From Pisaster brevispinus (taxonomy: Eukaryota; Echinodermata; Asteroidea; Forcipulatida; Asteriidae): DNA of 64,000 bases. The stretch lies in contig JAMKCF010000016.1 of the NCBI GenBank assembly GCA_023634235.1, positions 7,921,366 to 7,985,365 on the forward strand. The letters are read 5' to 3'. This document shows positions 13,201 to 28,200 of this stretch, in pieces. The notes beneath the pieces were generated by a model. The model worked only from the letters and a program-made list of their open reading frames with translations. It searched no databases and was not told the origin of the DNA. The translations under genes were made by a program, and so were the position numbers. Every line of letters begins with the position of its first letter. Within the stretch, counting starts at the first letter, position 1.

Positions 13201-16200
13201 AAACTTACGCTCTGTCGGGAGTAGCCCAGGCATGCACTGTCATCTGTACACCATCCACAGTTGGGATCACCCACGCAGGTGGATTCACTGCACAAACAAA
13301 AAGACAGAAAATATTCAGGTTTGTTGTCACTGAGACTGGGAAGTCCCCAAAGGAGACCTGGAAATTTCAAAAGGAGACCTGGAAGTCCCAAAAGGAGACC
13401 TGGAAGTCCCAAAAGGAGACCTGGAAGTTTCAAAAGGAAACCTGGAGGTCCCAAAAGGAGACCTGGAGGTTTCAAAAGGAGACTGGAGGTTTCAAAAGGA
13501 GACCTGGGAGTTTCAAAAGGAGACCTGGAAGTCCCAAAAGGAGACCTGGAGGTCTCAAAAGGAGACCTGGAGGTTTCAAAAGGAGACCTGGAAGTTTCAA
13601 AAGGAGACCTGGAGGTCCCAAAAGGAGACCTGGAGGTCACAAAAGGAGACCTGAAGGTTTCAAAAGGAGACCTGGAGGTTTCAAAAGGAGACCTGGAAAT
13701 CCCAAAAGGATACCTGTAAGTTACAGAGACATTAAAGTCCCAAAAGAAGACCTGTAAGTCCCAAATAGAGACCTTCAAGTCCCAAAAGGAGACCATGAAG
13801 TCCCAAAGAAGACCTGGAAGTCCCAAAAGGAGACCCTGAAATCCCAAAAGGAAACCATGAAGTCCCAAAGAAGACCTGGAAGTCCCAAAAGGAGACCCTG
13901 AAATCCCAAAAGGAAACCATGAAGTCCCAAAGAAGACCTGGAAGTCCCAAAAGGAGACCCTGAAATCCCAAAAGGAAACCATGAAGTCCCAAAGAAGACC
14001 TGGAGGTCCCAACAGGGGACCTGGAAGTCTCATAATGAGACCTGGAAATTCCAAAAAGAGACCTGGAGGTTCCAGGTAATAGTAATATCATGTACTACTC
14101 TATTGTGCTGAAACAAAGATCAACAGTCTCCAAGTCTAGTAGTTTTTGCTACTAAAGCTCATGCAGTGTTTTTTGTATATATATTTTTTACTTATCTAGT
14201 CTTTAAAAGTGCTACCACTACCACTAATTGTTATATTCCTTTGACGACAACTTACTACCACTTTTAAGGAAATCTGAAGGCAAAAGGAGATTGATAAAAA
14301 AGCAATCCTGAAATCTGAACAAAACCTTACCCACCACAGCCTTCCCTTGACATCTCTTCCCCCCCACCCCCTTGTACTTACGTGGAATGCAACAGACAGT
14401 TGTCAAGGACTGAGCCGCCCACTTTGGAATTAACCGCCATGGTGCCGGGCATCCTGATGGCTATGAGGTCACCCAAAACAACCCCACTGTACCCTCCAAC
14501 AATCAGGAGCGTGCTGCCGTCCCGGACAGCGGCGGCGTGACCGAAGCGCCCTGTACTGGTTGTGAGTACGTGCGGCGAGTCCGGGGGAGCTAGAAAGTGT
14601 GAGGACAGATCGGAAAACATCAAACGTTACTCTTCAAAATGACGTGGCAATATTTCATTGGTAAAGTGGCACTTGTTTGAAAATGAAATGTAATTTGTAC
14701 TGGGACTTTACAATAGGCATTAGAGGATACCCATCCAAAGTGAAGGACACCAGCTGCGACCGACGGACATCTGCTGTGAGGGACATGTGCTGAGAGGGAC
14801 ACCTACAGCAGGGAGGGACAGTTTGTCAGTTTGCAGACTGCGTACATTTTGCTTCAATCATCATTTTGAGTTTTTACCATCTTGCTCACTTCATCAGCCA
14901 TGGAGAAACACTGGGCAACATCACTGTTTATTTATTTATTTATTTTTTTTTTTTGGGGGGGTCAATGTTATCAAAGCTACATATACTGTAATTGTTACCA
15001 TGGCAACAGAGAACTTACACTGGAAGCTGCTTGCTACTGTGTCAAAGTTCACCCACTTGTGGCAGCCGAGATGGAAAAGTTCAATCTTGCCATCGTAGCA
15101 GCGTTCATGTGTGGATGGGTAGTGATCGTCAGGTGTGACATAGTGTTCATGAACATTACCACCTGCAGAAAGGCAAAGAGACGTCAATCCATTGTTGCAT
15201 AGAGGTGAATAATAACAATACATTACCGCGCTTCTCACCCAAGTAGGCCTCTCAAGGCACCTTCCACTAATACTATCCCTGTTCAGTGGGCTCTGAGCTT
15301 TCCTGAAACTCCTCAGGAGTATGCAGCACCGCAACCAAATTGGCGCACAGGTTGCTAATGTCACACTTAATAAAATGGAGGGTGTCACAAATAAAACTAA
15401 TCACGACTGTTCACTCTGGGCTGTTATACAGGAGTTTTATTTTACAACTGTTGGGCTTTAGCAAGTTTACAGTATCGAGAAGAGCAATGCTTAAGAAGCA
15501 AGAGTAGAAGAGACAGAGAGAGAGCCTGGAAAAATATGGCCTTTTTATATATATCTTGATTTACTGCCTGGCACAGAGACTGGTCACTGACATGTAGGAA
15601 GGGTCAGTATGGCATGGTCAGTGGGGGTGGTCCATAGGTTGTAAAAGGTAGGTACATAAATTGTAAAAGTCCCAGACAGCCAGTCTAGACACTGTCATCT
15701 GGGTGGAGGCAATGAGAGGATTTATGGTGGGGCCCCTGTTGGCTTGTGAGACTAGGGGAGTGTGGAGTTAACACGATTACAAGCTTACACTAATTATTCA
15801 AAAGAACAATCTTAACCCTCGCAGGTAACCGTACTCCTGGGTGATGAGAAGCAATTATAGTTAGTTGTCTTGGTTAAGACAATCCTGAGATTGTGTAGCC
15901 ACAGGAACATTCCTGACAGCGACTTACCGAAAACCACCATGTAGTTACCGATGATGTTTGCACTGTGGAAGGTGCGTCCCATGGGGGCGCCAGTTGCCTC
16001 TACTGACCACTTCATCCAGTAGCGCTTCTCCACATGGAATGCGTAGATGTCTGCTGATCGCTCGCTGAATCTGGAAAAAAAAACCCAAGTGGCTTTCTAA
16101 CATTCAGAGCAATGAAAACCAAACTGAGGCAGGAAGGACAAAATAGTCTTGCCCCCCTTTGTTGAATAGCAACAAGTATTGAGTATTGCTACTGCAGACA

Positions 16201-19200
16201 GGAAACATGACAAAGATGGTTGTAGTATAATGAGCACCTACTAAAATCCCTGCCGAGTGGGCTTCGAGCACCAGACTAAGGTTTGAGACAACTGTCAAAA
16301 AAAAATTAAAATTCACCGAACTTTGTTGGCCGAACATCACCAAATCAAGGAGCGGTCACAAAGATTGGTGTACAATTGTCGACCAAACTTTTTGAATAAT
16401 GTCTAGTACAATTAAACAGTCAAATTGGACGCCCCAGACTGAAGGAAAGAATCGCTAAGTGACTTGGTTCAGGGCGAGCTTTTTTGGATAGCAACCTGGG
16501 CCCAATTTCATAGCGCTGCTTAAGCCCAAAGAGTAGCTAAGCACAACAAAATTATGCTTACCAGAATAAGGTTACCAGCCAAACTACCATGTCACGTTGA
16601 CAAAATTTGGACTGGTATCCTGCTCATTTCTGCTTAGCGGACAATTGTTAAGCAATATTTTCTGCTTAAGCAGCGCTATGAAATTGGGCCCAGCGCTGCT
16701 TAACGGTAAGCAAAAACTGTAGTAGACAAATTTGCTTAAGCGCAAGCGTATTTCACAGGTTAGCAAGAAATTTAGGCAGACATCTTGTGCGTTCACCGTG
16801 GGTTACGTCATTCATTTTCATACAGTAAGCACCGGAAGGTTAGCATGCCTTTTTCGTGTGCTTACGGTTAGCAGTGCTATGACATGGAAATTGCACAGCA
16901 AAGCACAAAATCGGCCGTTAAGCAGCTCTATGAAATTGGGCCCTGCAGATAAGAAAAACCTGGTACCATTGTGCCATACACACTCATTTAGAATTGTGTA
17001 TGAAAGTGCGAAATAAACAAACACTACCAAACAGACAATTTGAAAATTCAGACTTCAAACTTTTTCAGATTTTAAGTTTTTTTTACCTTGAGGAAGTAGG
17101 TCGGAAACCTCCAAAGACGATCAGCGATTTGGAATCCAGGTGGTACACCGTGCTGTGACCCCTGACCCTAACATCAGCTTCCTGACCTCCAAGGGGGCTG
17201 ATGACCTCCCAACCTGACCTCAAGATAAGGTCGTACTTGTAGATGACGTCTTCAAAGTTGGACCCTTGACTCCTCCCTGGAGGGTTCAATAGAAAATAAG
17301 TTTAGATGAGAAAGTGTTGAAAATGCCACTCATAAGAGTTCCCGAAGGAAATTTCTCGAACAGCCAAACGGAGGTCAAGAATTAAAACCCTGCGTGACCC
17401 CATCAAAAAATGTATACACACTTACGCCATCGGACTGCAATCAACAGTCCGTTTGTATTTGCGTGTAATTTTTTTTGGTGGATAACCCAATCACTTCCAA
17501 ATGGCCCAAAACCTTTAGATATAGACCCTTTTGACTAAATCAGACATATTCAAGCACATTTTTTTTTTTTTTTTAGATGAGCCCACATTTGTCTTTTCTG
17601 TAGATTGTATACCATATGGTTCAATTCACTTAGCAGTGTCCATTGGCCCCAATGATAAATAATTGCTGTAAAAACTCCTATGGGAATTCCGGGAGAGCTG
17701 GTCATTGATGGATTTTGTGTGTGTGAAAGAGACCCCGGATGGGAACAATACTTTTTCCATGCTATTTGGCTAGGTGTAGATGAGAAACTTGGATTTTTTT
17801 AGATAAAAAAAAAAAAAAAATGGCGGAGTACTGATTATTTAATTAAAACGGACTGTTGATTGCAGTACCATGGCACTACGACAGGTTAACCCATTTCTGC
17901 TTAATTACATGTATGGGATTTCCCGTAGAACAGACAAACGCTGTTGGCGCCTAGCTGCGGGAAAACCCATCGTGAACGAAATGTTAGTGGCTTTCTTTGC
18001 ACTGTTATTACTAGTGGTGTGAGTTTGGAACAAGGTCAAATATAAATCACGTTTAATAAAGAAAAAGTGTTTACTTTTTAAAAAATGGTATACTGTTTGT
18101 GGTGTTGTGTTTATTTTGCAAGGCATTCAATGATAAATGTTGATTGAAATTAAGCAATGAGCGCTATATGGGCCTAGGCAGTAACAGTGTATGTACTGTG
18201 GCCAGGCAGGTTAACACGCTTTTGGGTCGTCTGTTTGAGTTGGCGGTTGATGTGGCGGTTGAAGACATCCCGTGTGGTGAGCCCAACAGACGGGTGACGT
18301 GTTAACTCGCTCGGAAGGTTCAATGTGGGGGTTTGAGCTTGGAAAATTCCATGGATGTGGAACTTTGTAATTGCAAAAAACTAGGGAAGGGTAAGCGAGT
18401 TAATTTTGTACAGTAACTTTCAGTTTTATACGGCACTCATGTTTAAGAAAGCAGAGGAAATCGGATGACCGGCAGAAAAGTTGAAGCCTGAATATCTCCG
18501 TCGTCTGGGCTGGATTTCACAAGTCACTCAGATTCATCTTATGACAAAATGCCACCATCACCATAGTGAGTTATATTGTGACATCACACTTTGCATAGCA
18601 ACTAAGATTGATTCGCACAAGATCAACCTAAGTTCTTTTTCAAATTTCACTTCAAAGTTATCAACGCTTTAAAATTTTTAATCTCTTTTCCCAACTGATT
18701 TTTTTATCCATCCATCTTAATTCTAAATTTTTGCATGTTCCCTCACCCCTTTTAAAAATTGAACATCAAAAATTTATTTTCCAATTATTTTCTTTAAACC
18801 TACTCTCTAAACAAAATTGTAAAAGATTCTGGATTCTAAATAGCCTCAAAGGCACAAAAATAATTGACTCTGGCGTCTGCGACTAAACGGAATGTGACAA
18901 ATTGTTTTTTAACAACTTACCACCAAAAATAAATAGATGGGAGAAGTTGACGATGGTTCCAGAGTGATCAGCTAGCCCCGGCGGGGTGGACTGAGCATCG
19001 CTGCCCGAGGGCAGCAGGTGCCACATCAACGTCAGGAGGTCAAACGTCCAGAGCTCGTTGGTGAGGGAGCCGTTCGCTAAAATGCCCCCGAAGACAATCA
19101 GCTCGTCATCGTATAGTACCATGGAGTGTGCATAGCGACCAGTCTAGTGTCAGAGATTCAAATTATTTGTGAAATTTAACTTTGAGTTATAAATTCATCC

Positions 19201-22200
19201 ATGCAAGAAATCCATGGAGCGGCCATAGTGACCAGTCTAGTTTGATATTACAATTTACATAAATCTTTTTACAAATATTGACTGCATCAAGTGCTACAAC
19301 TGTGACTTATGCGGTGATCCACGGAGTGTTCTATTTTCCTTTCGCTTCGTCTAGGGAAAATAGAATGTCCCAGGATCACCGAGGGAAGTCGTACTTTCAA
19401 TCAAAGCGCAAGTAAAAGCAGTCCATATTTGTTTTATAACACCTCCATACATAAATTCTGCCTACACGCCTATGTACAAAGATGCCGCCATTGCTTCAGG
19501 TGTACTCCACTGGTTGCTACAAGTACATTACACTGGTTGCTGTGAGTAACGTACACACTGATTGCTACATTACCAGTAAAGTACATTGGTTGCTATGGGT
19601 GTAGTTTGCTTTCTAGTACAAGTAAAGCATATCGTTCTAAACAATCACAAGGCAGAATCTAAGTATGGGTGTTACAATGTATAAAAACAAAATACATTGA
19701 ATAGAGTGTAAACTATTTCAAGATTCAAAGTTAAAAAAAAAACAACCCATAATTTAGGCGTTTGGTCACCTTTGACTAGTTGTTGTGTACTGTTAGGTGT
19801 TTTTTCTCTGTCTTACATAACGCTGTTCCTCACAAGCCCTGCTTTTTCAGAACATACCTCCCCATTATCTAAGTCATTGTATCCTCTACTTATAAATGGT
19901 AATGTGGAAATAAATGTTATTGTGAATTGAATTAAAAATGGTTTTATCCTTTTTATCTCCCCAAGACTCACCGGCTGCATAGCAGAAGCAGGCGTCACAT
20001 GTTCCCATCGGTTGGAGGTGAAGTTATACCTCACAAGGTCATCCAGAACGCCGTTGAGGTCGTAACCTGAGGTCAAAGATCAATCAAACATTTATAAACC
20101 AGTCCTGTTGGACTTAAAGGTTACCAGCTACCTGATTAAGGCGTGGAATTTTGTCTTTGATGGGGCGGGGCAAGTTGTAGTTGAGAAAGGTCACAATTAA
20201 AAAAAGAAGAGGACAGGGCCGGGGTAGAGGAGGGAAAAACAAGGCCGTATTTGCTCAAAATACACTACTCAAGTATTGCGCATATTCAAACATTTTGACT
20301 AATTATCCCTCCTACTATCAGTGTATTTCTCGAGATAACCAACCCACACCTCACAATGCCATAACAGTGGCTCAGTGAGGCACACACACATGCTTTTATG
20401 TAGAGAGTAGAGCCATCTAGCAGGGATGTGATAGGCTGTTGAAAAAAAAAACCTTAACTGTGAGCGCAAAGCGCGAAAGCTTGCGAGGGCGAAAACTTCC
20501 GAGCTCGAAGCCTACTTACATATATTTATCTTTTGCTTTAAAAGCCCTAATCTGCACTCCGGGGCATTCCATTTGTTTTTATCTTCATGTTTTTATGTTC
20601 TTAATTTTGAAAAAAAGAAGAACAAAACTTTTTTTGGGGGGGGGGGGGTAAAAAAAAACCAAAAAACAATGGATTTCCAAAAAAAAAAAACCCTGAAGAA
20701 ATCACATCCCTGATCTAGTCCAAAGTGCTTCAATGAGAGAGGTAAACTAGAGAAGCCACCAGCTGTGCTTGATTGCAATGGAGTTTGGGCCAATGTTGGA
20801 AGAGAAAAGGTTCTCAACCTTGGTCATGTTGGTCAAGTTGTCACTGATTAATCACACTAGGGTACGTACAACGACAGGAAATTGTGGCACACATGTACTT
20901 TTATATCCAAAGACAAGAATGTCTGCCTCTCTAACCCAGCAGACACACAAAATTCAGGGGTTCAGATAAAGTCTGACAGTTTCTTCTCCCTGCGATCTTC
21001 TTACCTCCAAAGACCCAGAGACTGTTGGTGGTGTCGTGGTACTCGGCAGTGTGACCCGTCCGCGCCTCAAAGATGGTGTCAATCCCCGAGGACACGAGCA
21101 GCGTGTCCCCCCAGTTGGTATTGTTAGTAGTGGACAGACTGCACCCTTCCCCGACGAACCCGTTACGACAACTGCACTTCTGCACCTAGAAAAAAAGAAA
21201 AAAAAAATTTCATTCACTTTAATAGTCAACTAAGCCTTTAATTTCTGGGAAAAAATTCCCGGAACCCGACAAAATATTTCAAACATAGAAAATCAGAGTT
21301 TCACACAAACATCTAGAATGCACAAACATTTGTTGACCCTGTAAAAAATAAAATGGAGGATTTCCTTATGTTCTTCCATTGTTTAAAAACAAATTGTTTT
21401 TTTGCGAAGTCCTCCATTGGTTTTGTACACACAAAAATAAAGCAAGGATGTCCTTGCTCTGTCCAAAACAGCCAGATCCTGTTGTTATTTTAAACAACTT
21501 GTTTACAACAAGCAGACATGCTCACATTAAAGGTAAGGTTATTCATTGGGACATTGGGACAAAAGTTAAAGACCATAAAAACTTATTTGGTGAGAAGCAC
21601 TGCAGCTGTCGATAGTATAAACTATTTTGGGAAGGGACTCCATTCGAAGTAATATAATTTGGATAATTTTTTCACCCCAAAACATTTGAATCTCAGAAAC
21701 AATTCATGCGTGAATCGAGTCTCGGATTTCCGAGGGTTGGTGTCCGTTTGAGAATGCTGCGGCCAGAGATTCGGTTGGTACAGGTACATGTATCTACCGT
21801 CCACGCTAAACGTGGATGGATTCTATGAAAATACCATGATAGTTTTTGGCTACCAGCCCCTTCCCCCCAAACCCCCCCCCCTTTGTTACCCTCCTCTCTG
21901 TTCAGCCCCCTGCTTTCTCTGTGTGCTTTCATCTCTATCATCTATTTCCACTCGACTGCTTTTGTTACATCAGTATACCTGTTTATGTTTGCAGTCTTGT
22001 CATTTAGCCTTCGAGAAAGACTCTGCTAGGGTTGAAATGTAAGGCCACTAACTATTTTTTTGCATAGTTTTTTGCTGTTTTCTCAGCAAGCAGACACTGT
22101 ATTTAGCTGAAACTTTCACATGTGACTTTTATTGTATCTTTAAAAAAATAAAATTTGCATATAAATCAGCAAACTATGTTGAAACCCCCCCCCCCAAATC

Positions 22201-25200
22201 AAACCTACATGACCCTACCTTTGAACACGTTAAACCTGTCAACACAAAAACACTTCCTGGTTTTCGAGAATCATTTCCGTAGAAGGAAACGTAAAAGGGA
22301 TAAAAATATATATTCCAGTATCTCTTGTTGATGAACATTCCTTAATGCTCACCATTGCCATGAAGTCACAGTCACCCCTACCCTGTGAGTAGCCACACTC
22401 CAGGGGGCACGACTGCCATTCGCACGACTCCCCTACGTAACCATTGTCACACAGGCAGCGGTAGTTCTCACACGTGCCATGCCCTGAACAGTCGTTTGAA
22501 CAGTTCTGTATCTTGTACGTGGCCGTTGTACCATTCAGAGGGTAGTTGGTGTCACTGTACAAGTGTATCAACATCTAGAGAGAGAGAGAGAGAGAGAGAG
22601 AGCAGAAACCATACAAATGTATTAGAAGAATTTACCCTGGTTTTCACTTTCATTCTATACATTCTTCCAACGTTTGCTTTCAATATACATTTGGGAAAAC
22701 CATTACTTAGTCGGGTTCCACTCTAGCATGCCTAAGACTTAAGGCTGGGTAAGTCTGGGTACCTGCAGGGCTCGAAATTAACACTGGACAGCAGGCCTGA
22801 GGCCAGTGTTTTTAGCGTCAGGCCAGTAAACTTGTGACTGGACAAGTCCAGCAGTCTTGTGTGATTAAACAGTAATACCTAGCCCCCATCTTTTTTTTCT
22901 AAAAATTATGTTCAAATGTTGACTTTGAGTCTGATAAATATCCTCCAATTCTGTTGAGTATTTATGGAAGTTGTACCTAAATAATCGTGACACTGTGTCA
23001 CATTTTGATTCTGGTCTTGTGAACAATTTTATGGTCCAGCAAAATGTTTGAAGCTACAAGCCCTGCAGTCTTGTGATTTTTTTCCCCAAATTCGAGCTCT
23101 GATAGTGCAAGTCCGACTTGTATTCACTCAATTTCTGTTATCATTGGGTTCCCACATACACTGAGTTATTATGTGAAGGCAACAAAGCGCACACTTAAAT
23201 GATCAATTATGCAAAAAAAAAACCCCAAAACCAAGCCAAGATCGCAAATAGGTAGAAAGCAGTGACTACAGAGAATAGTACCTAGGTGGTTCAATATAAA
23301 GCACACCCTCTACAGTTTACACTGCAGACCGTTTTCGCAAAAAAGTGGCAGACTAAAAAATGAATCACATTCGCACCTCGGCAGTTTTAGGACAAATTGC
23401 CGACATGAATGTGAACAACATTCATCAGCCTCAGAAAAATATAATCTCATGCCATAAACACAAACAATTAAACATTGCTGCTTTGCAAACCATGAATCGA
23501 CTTAATTTGGGTCATGCGGCGGGCGTGCCGAAAAGATTAAAAAATATTTGACCTTATACATGATGCACTGTGAAAATGTCCTCCTTTCGGAAAACTAAAG
23601 AGGGGGCACCGTCTTGCGAATCGCTCGTATTACAGACCTTTGTTCATTGTCTGACAGACCAGATATTGATGCACGTAGGCTGCCAAGCTTGTTTTCCATT
23701 GTTCTTAGCATCGAGGTATGCAAGTGAATGATTCCAGCATTCTATAACTTGATGACCGATTATCGCATTGACCCTCTCAAATCCTAAGCATTATCAGTGT
23801 TTGTGCTGAATCCATTCATATGTACTCTGTACGTATACAGTGTACTAACTGACATTATTTGTTTTTAAGTCTATGCACAACAAGGCTCTGCAAATTCTTC
23901 CTTTAATCTGTGCTCATCATGCCAAACTACCCTGGATTTTCCCAAAGACAAATAAGAAGGCTGGAGACTGTTCATTTGCATGCACTGCTTTTACTTTGTA
24001 TGCTCTGGAGCTCAATATCTCGTTGATTAGCCAATGCTACTTCCTCTTCCAAATTAAAAAAACATGTTTCCTCTTTTGTTTTCATTTGTTGTAAGAGTTT
24101 TGTTTTCGCTGTAAGCGCTGTTAAAAAAAAAGTAACAATATTAGTGTTGTTTACATAGATGGAATAATCGCTCATTGGTGTCAGCGCTATAATCTTTTAA
24201 AGTTTTCAGGCTGCGTAAATTTTGCTTCAATCATCAATTTGAATTTTTACCACCCTGCAGTTCACCAGCCAGGGAGGAACACTAACTAGATCGTACATGT
24301 ACATGTATCTCTGACATGCAGTTAAAGTTTCAAATCCCACTTTATAGGCCTACCCCCACAATAGAAAAACATCAACCCAAACCCACACGCCAAATGGTTT
24401 CCATTTCCTGTTATAACAATGGTACAATCAATGCTTTACCTCCATTTTAGAATGAGTTTGTTTTGTCATTCGGTTCCAGTAGTTGTTCTTCCTTGCCTTG
24501 CTCTTACTGTTCAATTACACACATGTACATGTAAATGAACAGTGCAGTAACAATCCATACTGCTTAAGTTGAAATCTTGGCAAAATAAATCACAATACTA
24601 GTAGTGAGTAGACCTACATGTATGTGACAACCCCAGCTGGAGTGCAGACCGTGCAATGATCGGGCCTGGGGCCCAACCAGCTAGGACCAGGGCTAACCAA
24701 TTTCCTAAAGCTGTTAAGCAGAAAATTCTGCTTAGCAATTTTTTTTTACTTAGCAAGAAATGAGCGGGGTACCAGTGGCAACAATGTAAAAATTATGGAA
24801 TGTTGGCTGGTGGTAACCTGTTTTTGCTAAGCAATATTTTTCTGTGCTTAGCAAGTTTTTGTGCTTAGAGGTTATGAAATCATGCCCAGGGCCTGATTTG
24901 ACATAGAGCTGTATTTTAAAATGTAAAAAGTAGCCAAGCAAAGCAAAATTATTATGCTTGCCAGAATAAGGTGAACAACCCCAAATACCAAGACACGATA
25001 TGACTGGTACCGTGCTTTTTTTTTGCTTAGCAGAATATTGTTAATCAACACTGTCCGCTTATCAGCAGCTCTATGAAATTGGGCCCAGGATTGTGGGTTA
25101 CATGTATTCCACCATGAACCTTCGCTGACACTAAAAGGTCATACATCTGCTTGTTTGCTCTACGTTTAAACCACTTCCTTTATTGTACCCATTGTTAATG

Positions 25201-28200
25201 TCTCCACAGAGGAAATATATTGCATTTTTCTTTGACAGCTTGAGGCCACAAACCTCCACTATCTCTTTATGTACCATTCAAACTGTATAACCTATTCAAA
25301 CCTGTCTCTTAACATGTTTACATTTTGTTGATTATGATAACAGGCAGGGGTTTTCCTTAACTTTTTTTTTTCACTCGCCCGCCGGACGACTCAACCAAAA
25401 TTTTGGGTCGCCCGCAAGTTTTTTCACTCGCCCGTATGTACATGTATTGATGCACACAATTTTCATAGCATAAAAAAACCAAACCAAAAAACCACACACA
25501 CACACGGAAATCTTATCCCCTAATTTCTGCCCTTAATAATCCTTTTTTCATCAACAACCATTTTCATGGACTTGTGATTTGAGAATCGGTTTTATAGAAC
25601 TTCTTTTGAGTGTTAACAATCGATCGGCGACGCACGATGGAGAAAAAAGTCAATGAACTTTGCCCTGCAACGCCCTCTATCGACAAAAGTTGTCGATGCT
25701 TGAATAGCCTTAACCCAACGCTGTGTATAGTACAAAATACGCGAGCGTGCGCCTCATTGTGCAGCATTCGTTTACTCGACTCGTGAACGTGTACAGAGTT
25801 GGAGGCTAGCCAAGCTTTCTTATGAATATGGTATTTTCAACTGGCCAATCACAGCGTGTGGAATGTTGGTTAGGGTGGACTTTGGACCTGCTGTCGTACT
25901 GTACAATACACCATGTGCTGTGTGCGTGCGTGGACTACAGGCGGGCGAGCGAACGTTGTGGGACCTGTGGATACTCACTACCAATACCATTACCATGTGG
26001 TTATGTGCGTGCGTGTTTTACCATGGAGGTAAAATAGACGATCGTGATCATCGCGATCGCGGCCACATTAAATCTAGCAAATGTAAAGACTTGCCAAACC
26101 ATTTTACAAACTTAAAAATAATCTCTCTTTGGGATTTTACCACTGTACCCCTCATTTATTGTGAAAAGGAACAATTTTTTGACTCGCCCGGCGGGCTAGT
26201 AAAGGAAGGGTTTTGACTAGCCCGCTGCTGTTTTCACTCGTATTTGGCGACCGGGTGACCGCTAATTTCAAACCCTGACAGGGCTTGAATTTTACACTGG
26301 ACCACAGGCCAAAGACCAGTGATTTTGATTTTCGACCCAGGCCAGTAAGCTCATGACATGACAAGTCTGTCACTCTTGTGGTTTTCAATTGAATAATTAT
26401 ACCTCACTGTGTATTATCTGTAACAAATGATGTTCGAAATGTTGACTTTGACTCTGTCAGGGTAAAAACAATTCCGTTGAGTATCAAAATATACTTAACC
26501 CATAGAGACAAATGAGATAAATCTTTGCATATGTTCAAATAGTTTACTTGTTGAAATTTGCAGAAAGCTCTTTCTCTTTAAGATTCTGGTCTTGTAAAAT
26601 AAATTCTGGTCCAGTTACAATTTTGAGCTGCAAGCCCTGCGGTCTTGTGAAAATCTCTCCCAAATTCAAACTCTGGATAGCATGGTTATATGTTACAAAA
26701 ATACCTGTACATGCACCGGCTTAACGTACATGTGACCCCTCAATTATTTCTAAAGTCCAACGTTTACGCAGAGGAACAGCGCACCGTCCCCCGATTTTCA
26801 AACCAGAATACAGGCACGGGAACTAAACTTTAGGCCAAATCAACACTCACGCTTCCACTTTTTGCTTGAACGGGCGCCGGTAACAAGTTGCCGCTGAAAG
26901 TTGCAAGCACCGTGCTGGTGAAGGAATCCCCGTCGTAGATCGTCAGAAAGTCGTACGTGCACTCCGTCTCAAACTCAGAGAAGGTCAAGGTGATTGTCAT
27001 GTTGGGATCGGGGGCTAAAGGTCAGATCAAGGTTCAACACAAAGTTATAGAATTAGTAGAATTATCGAAAGAACATTTTGATTGGGTTTCAATCTGAAAG
27101 CTCACAGTTCTCCAAAAAAAAAAAGGTTCCAACGGTAAGAATAATACTGTCCAAGCTGAGGAAACAGCATCTGAATTCCCAAACATCACACACTCAATGA
27201 GAGACTGTTGGGGACACTGGGGCCTTTTGTGGGTGGACCTGTCTTATCTTAATCCCCTACGTTTTTTTTAATACATAGTTTTGAATCCCCTATCATTTTG
27301 CTTTGTACACTGACAGTGTTTTGTGACTTTGAAGATTGGGTATAGTAGTGTTCTAATTTTAAAATTCTGACCCTTTTACACGTGGGCTGATAAAATTGGT
27401 CGAAATGGGTTAGGCCTATACGGTTAGGCTGCCAACGTTTGCATCTTGCAATCAGGGATATTTAGTACAACAATCACGGAGATATTACGAATTACATTCC
27501 ACAAATATATAGGGGAAGTTTCCATAATCAGGAACATTTTCAATTCTGCTCATCAAAACACGGAAAGATCGGTCTATTTTTTGGGATTTTTCTACAGAAA
27601 CAGCAAGAGTTGGCAGCTTGTGGTAACCGGACGTAACAACTTCCATTTAACCATCTTGGAAAATAAATGTATGCACAACCCTGATACAAATGCAGTCCCT
27701 TTCCAGCCATTTCTGTCAGCCTAGTGGCAATTCATGCCCGGTTTTGACTACTTTCAGAACTCAGAACACACATTAAAACCCTAGGTAGAGAGGACGCATC
27801 AGTCTGCACTCCAAATAAAAAACAACAACTGCATACCCCTTTAATGATTTCTTCTACCACACAATCAAGCCTATGTAATCGATCCACTACATGTACATGT
27901 CAGCCACCATTCTATGAAGTTTCCCAGACCAGGGTAATCTAGTCTTGCCTCAGGGAATACAAAACAGAATTTTTTTTTTATAAACAAACCCTTGATTGAC
28001 AGTAGTAGGCAGTTAGCACTGCCCATGAGGTAATGTTCTTTATGGTCCTGGTGGTTTTTTTTTTTTAGATAGTTTTGTTTTTTGCAACAAGCCATTACCA
28101 GCCAGGCCTAACTATAGTGACTGGGGTCAGCTGTGACCCACTGATGGATAAGTAATCACCAAAGTACTTTGCCAGGCTGTCAGTCTAGAAATGTTAGCTT

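Noticed and set aside
12957..13757. 266-codon plus-strand open frame with Lys/Arg-rich repeats
   Set aside because: Produced by the 21-bp minisatellite, whose period is a multiple of three; all frames stay open and the start lies in non-coding intron.
13732..14091. 119-codon minus-strand repetitive frame
   Set aside because: Same minisatellite in another frame; no exon signals of its own.
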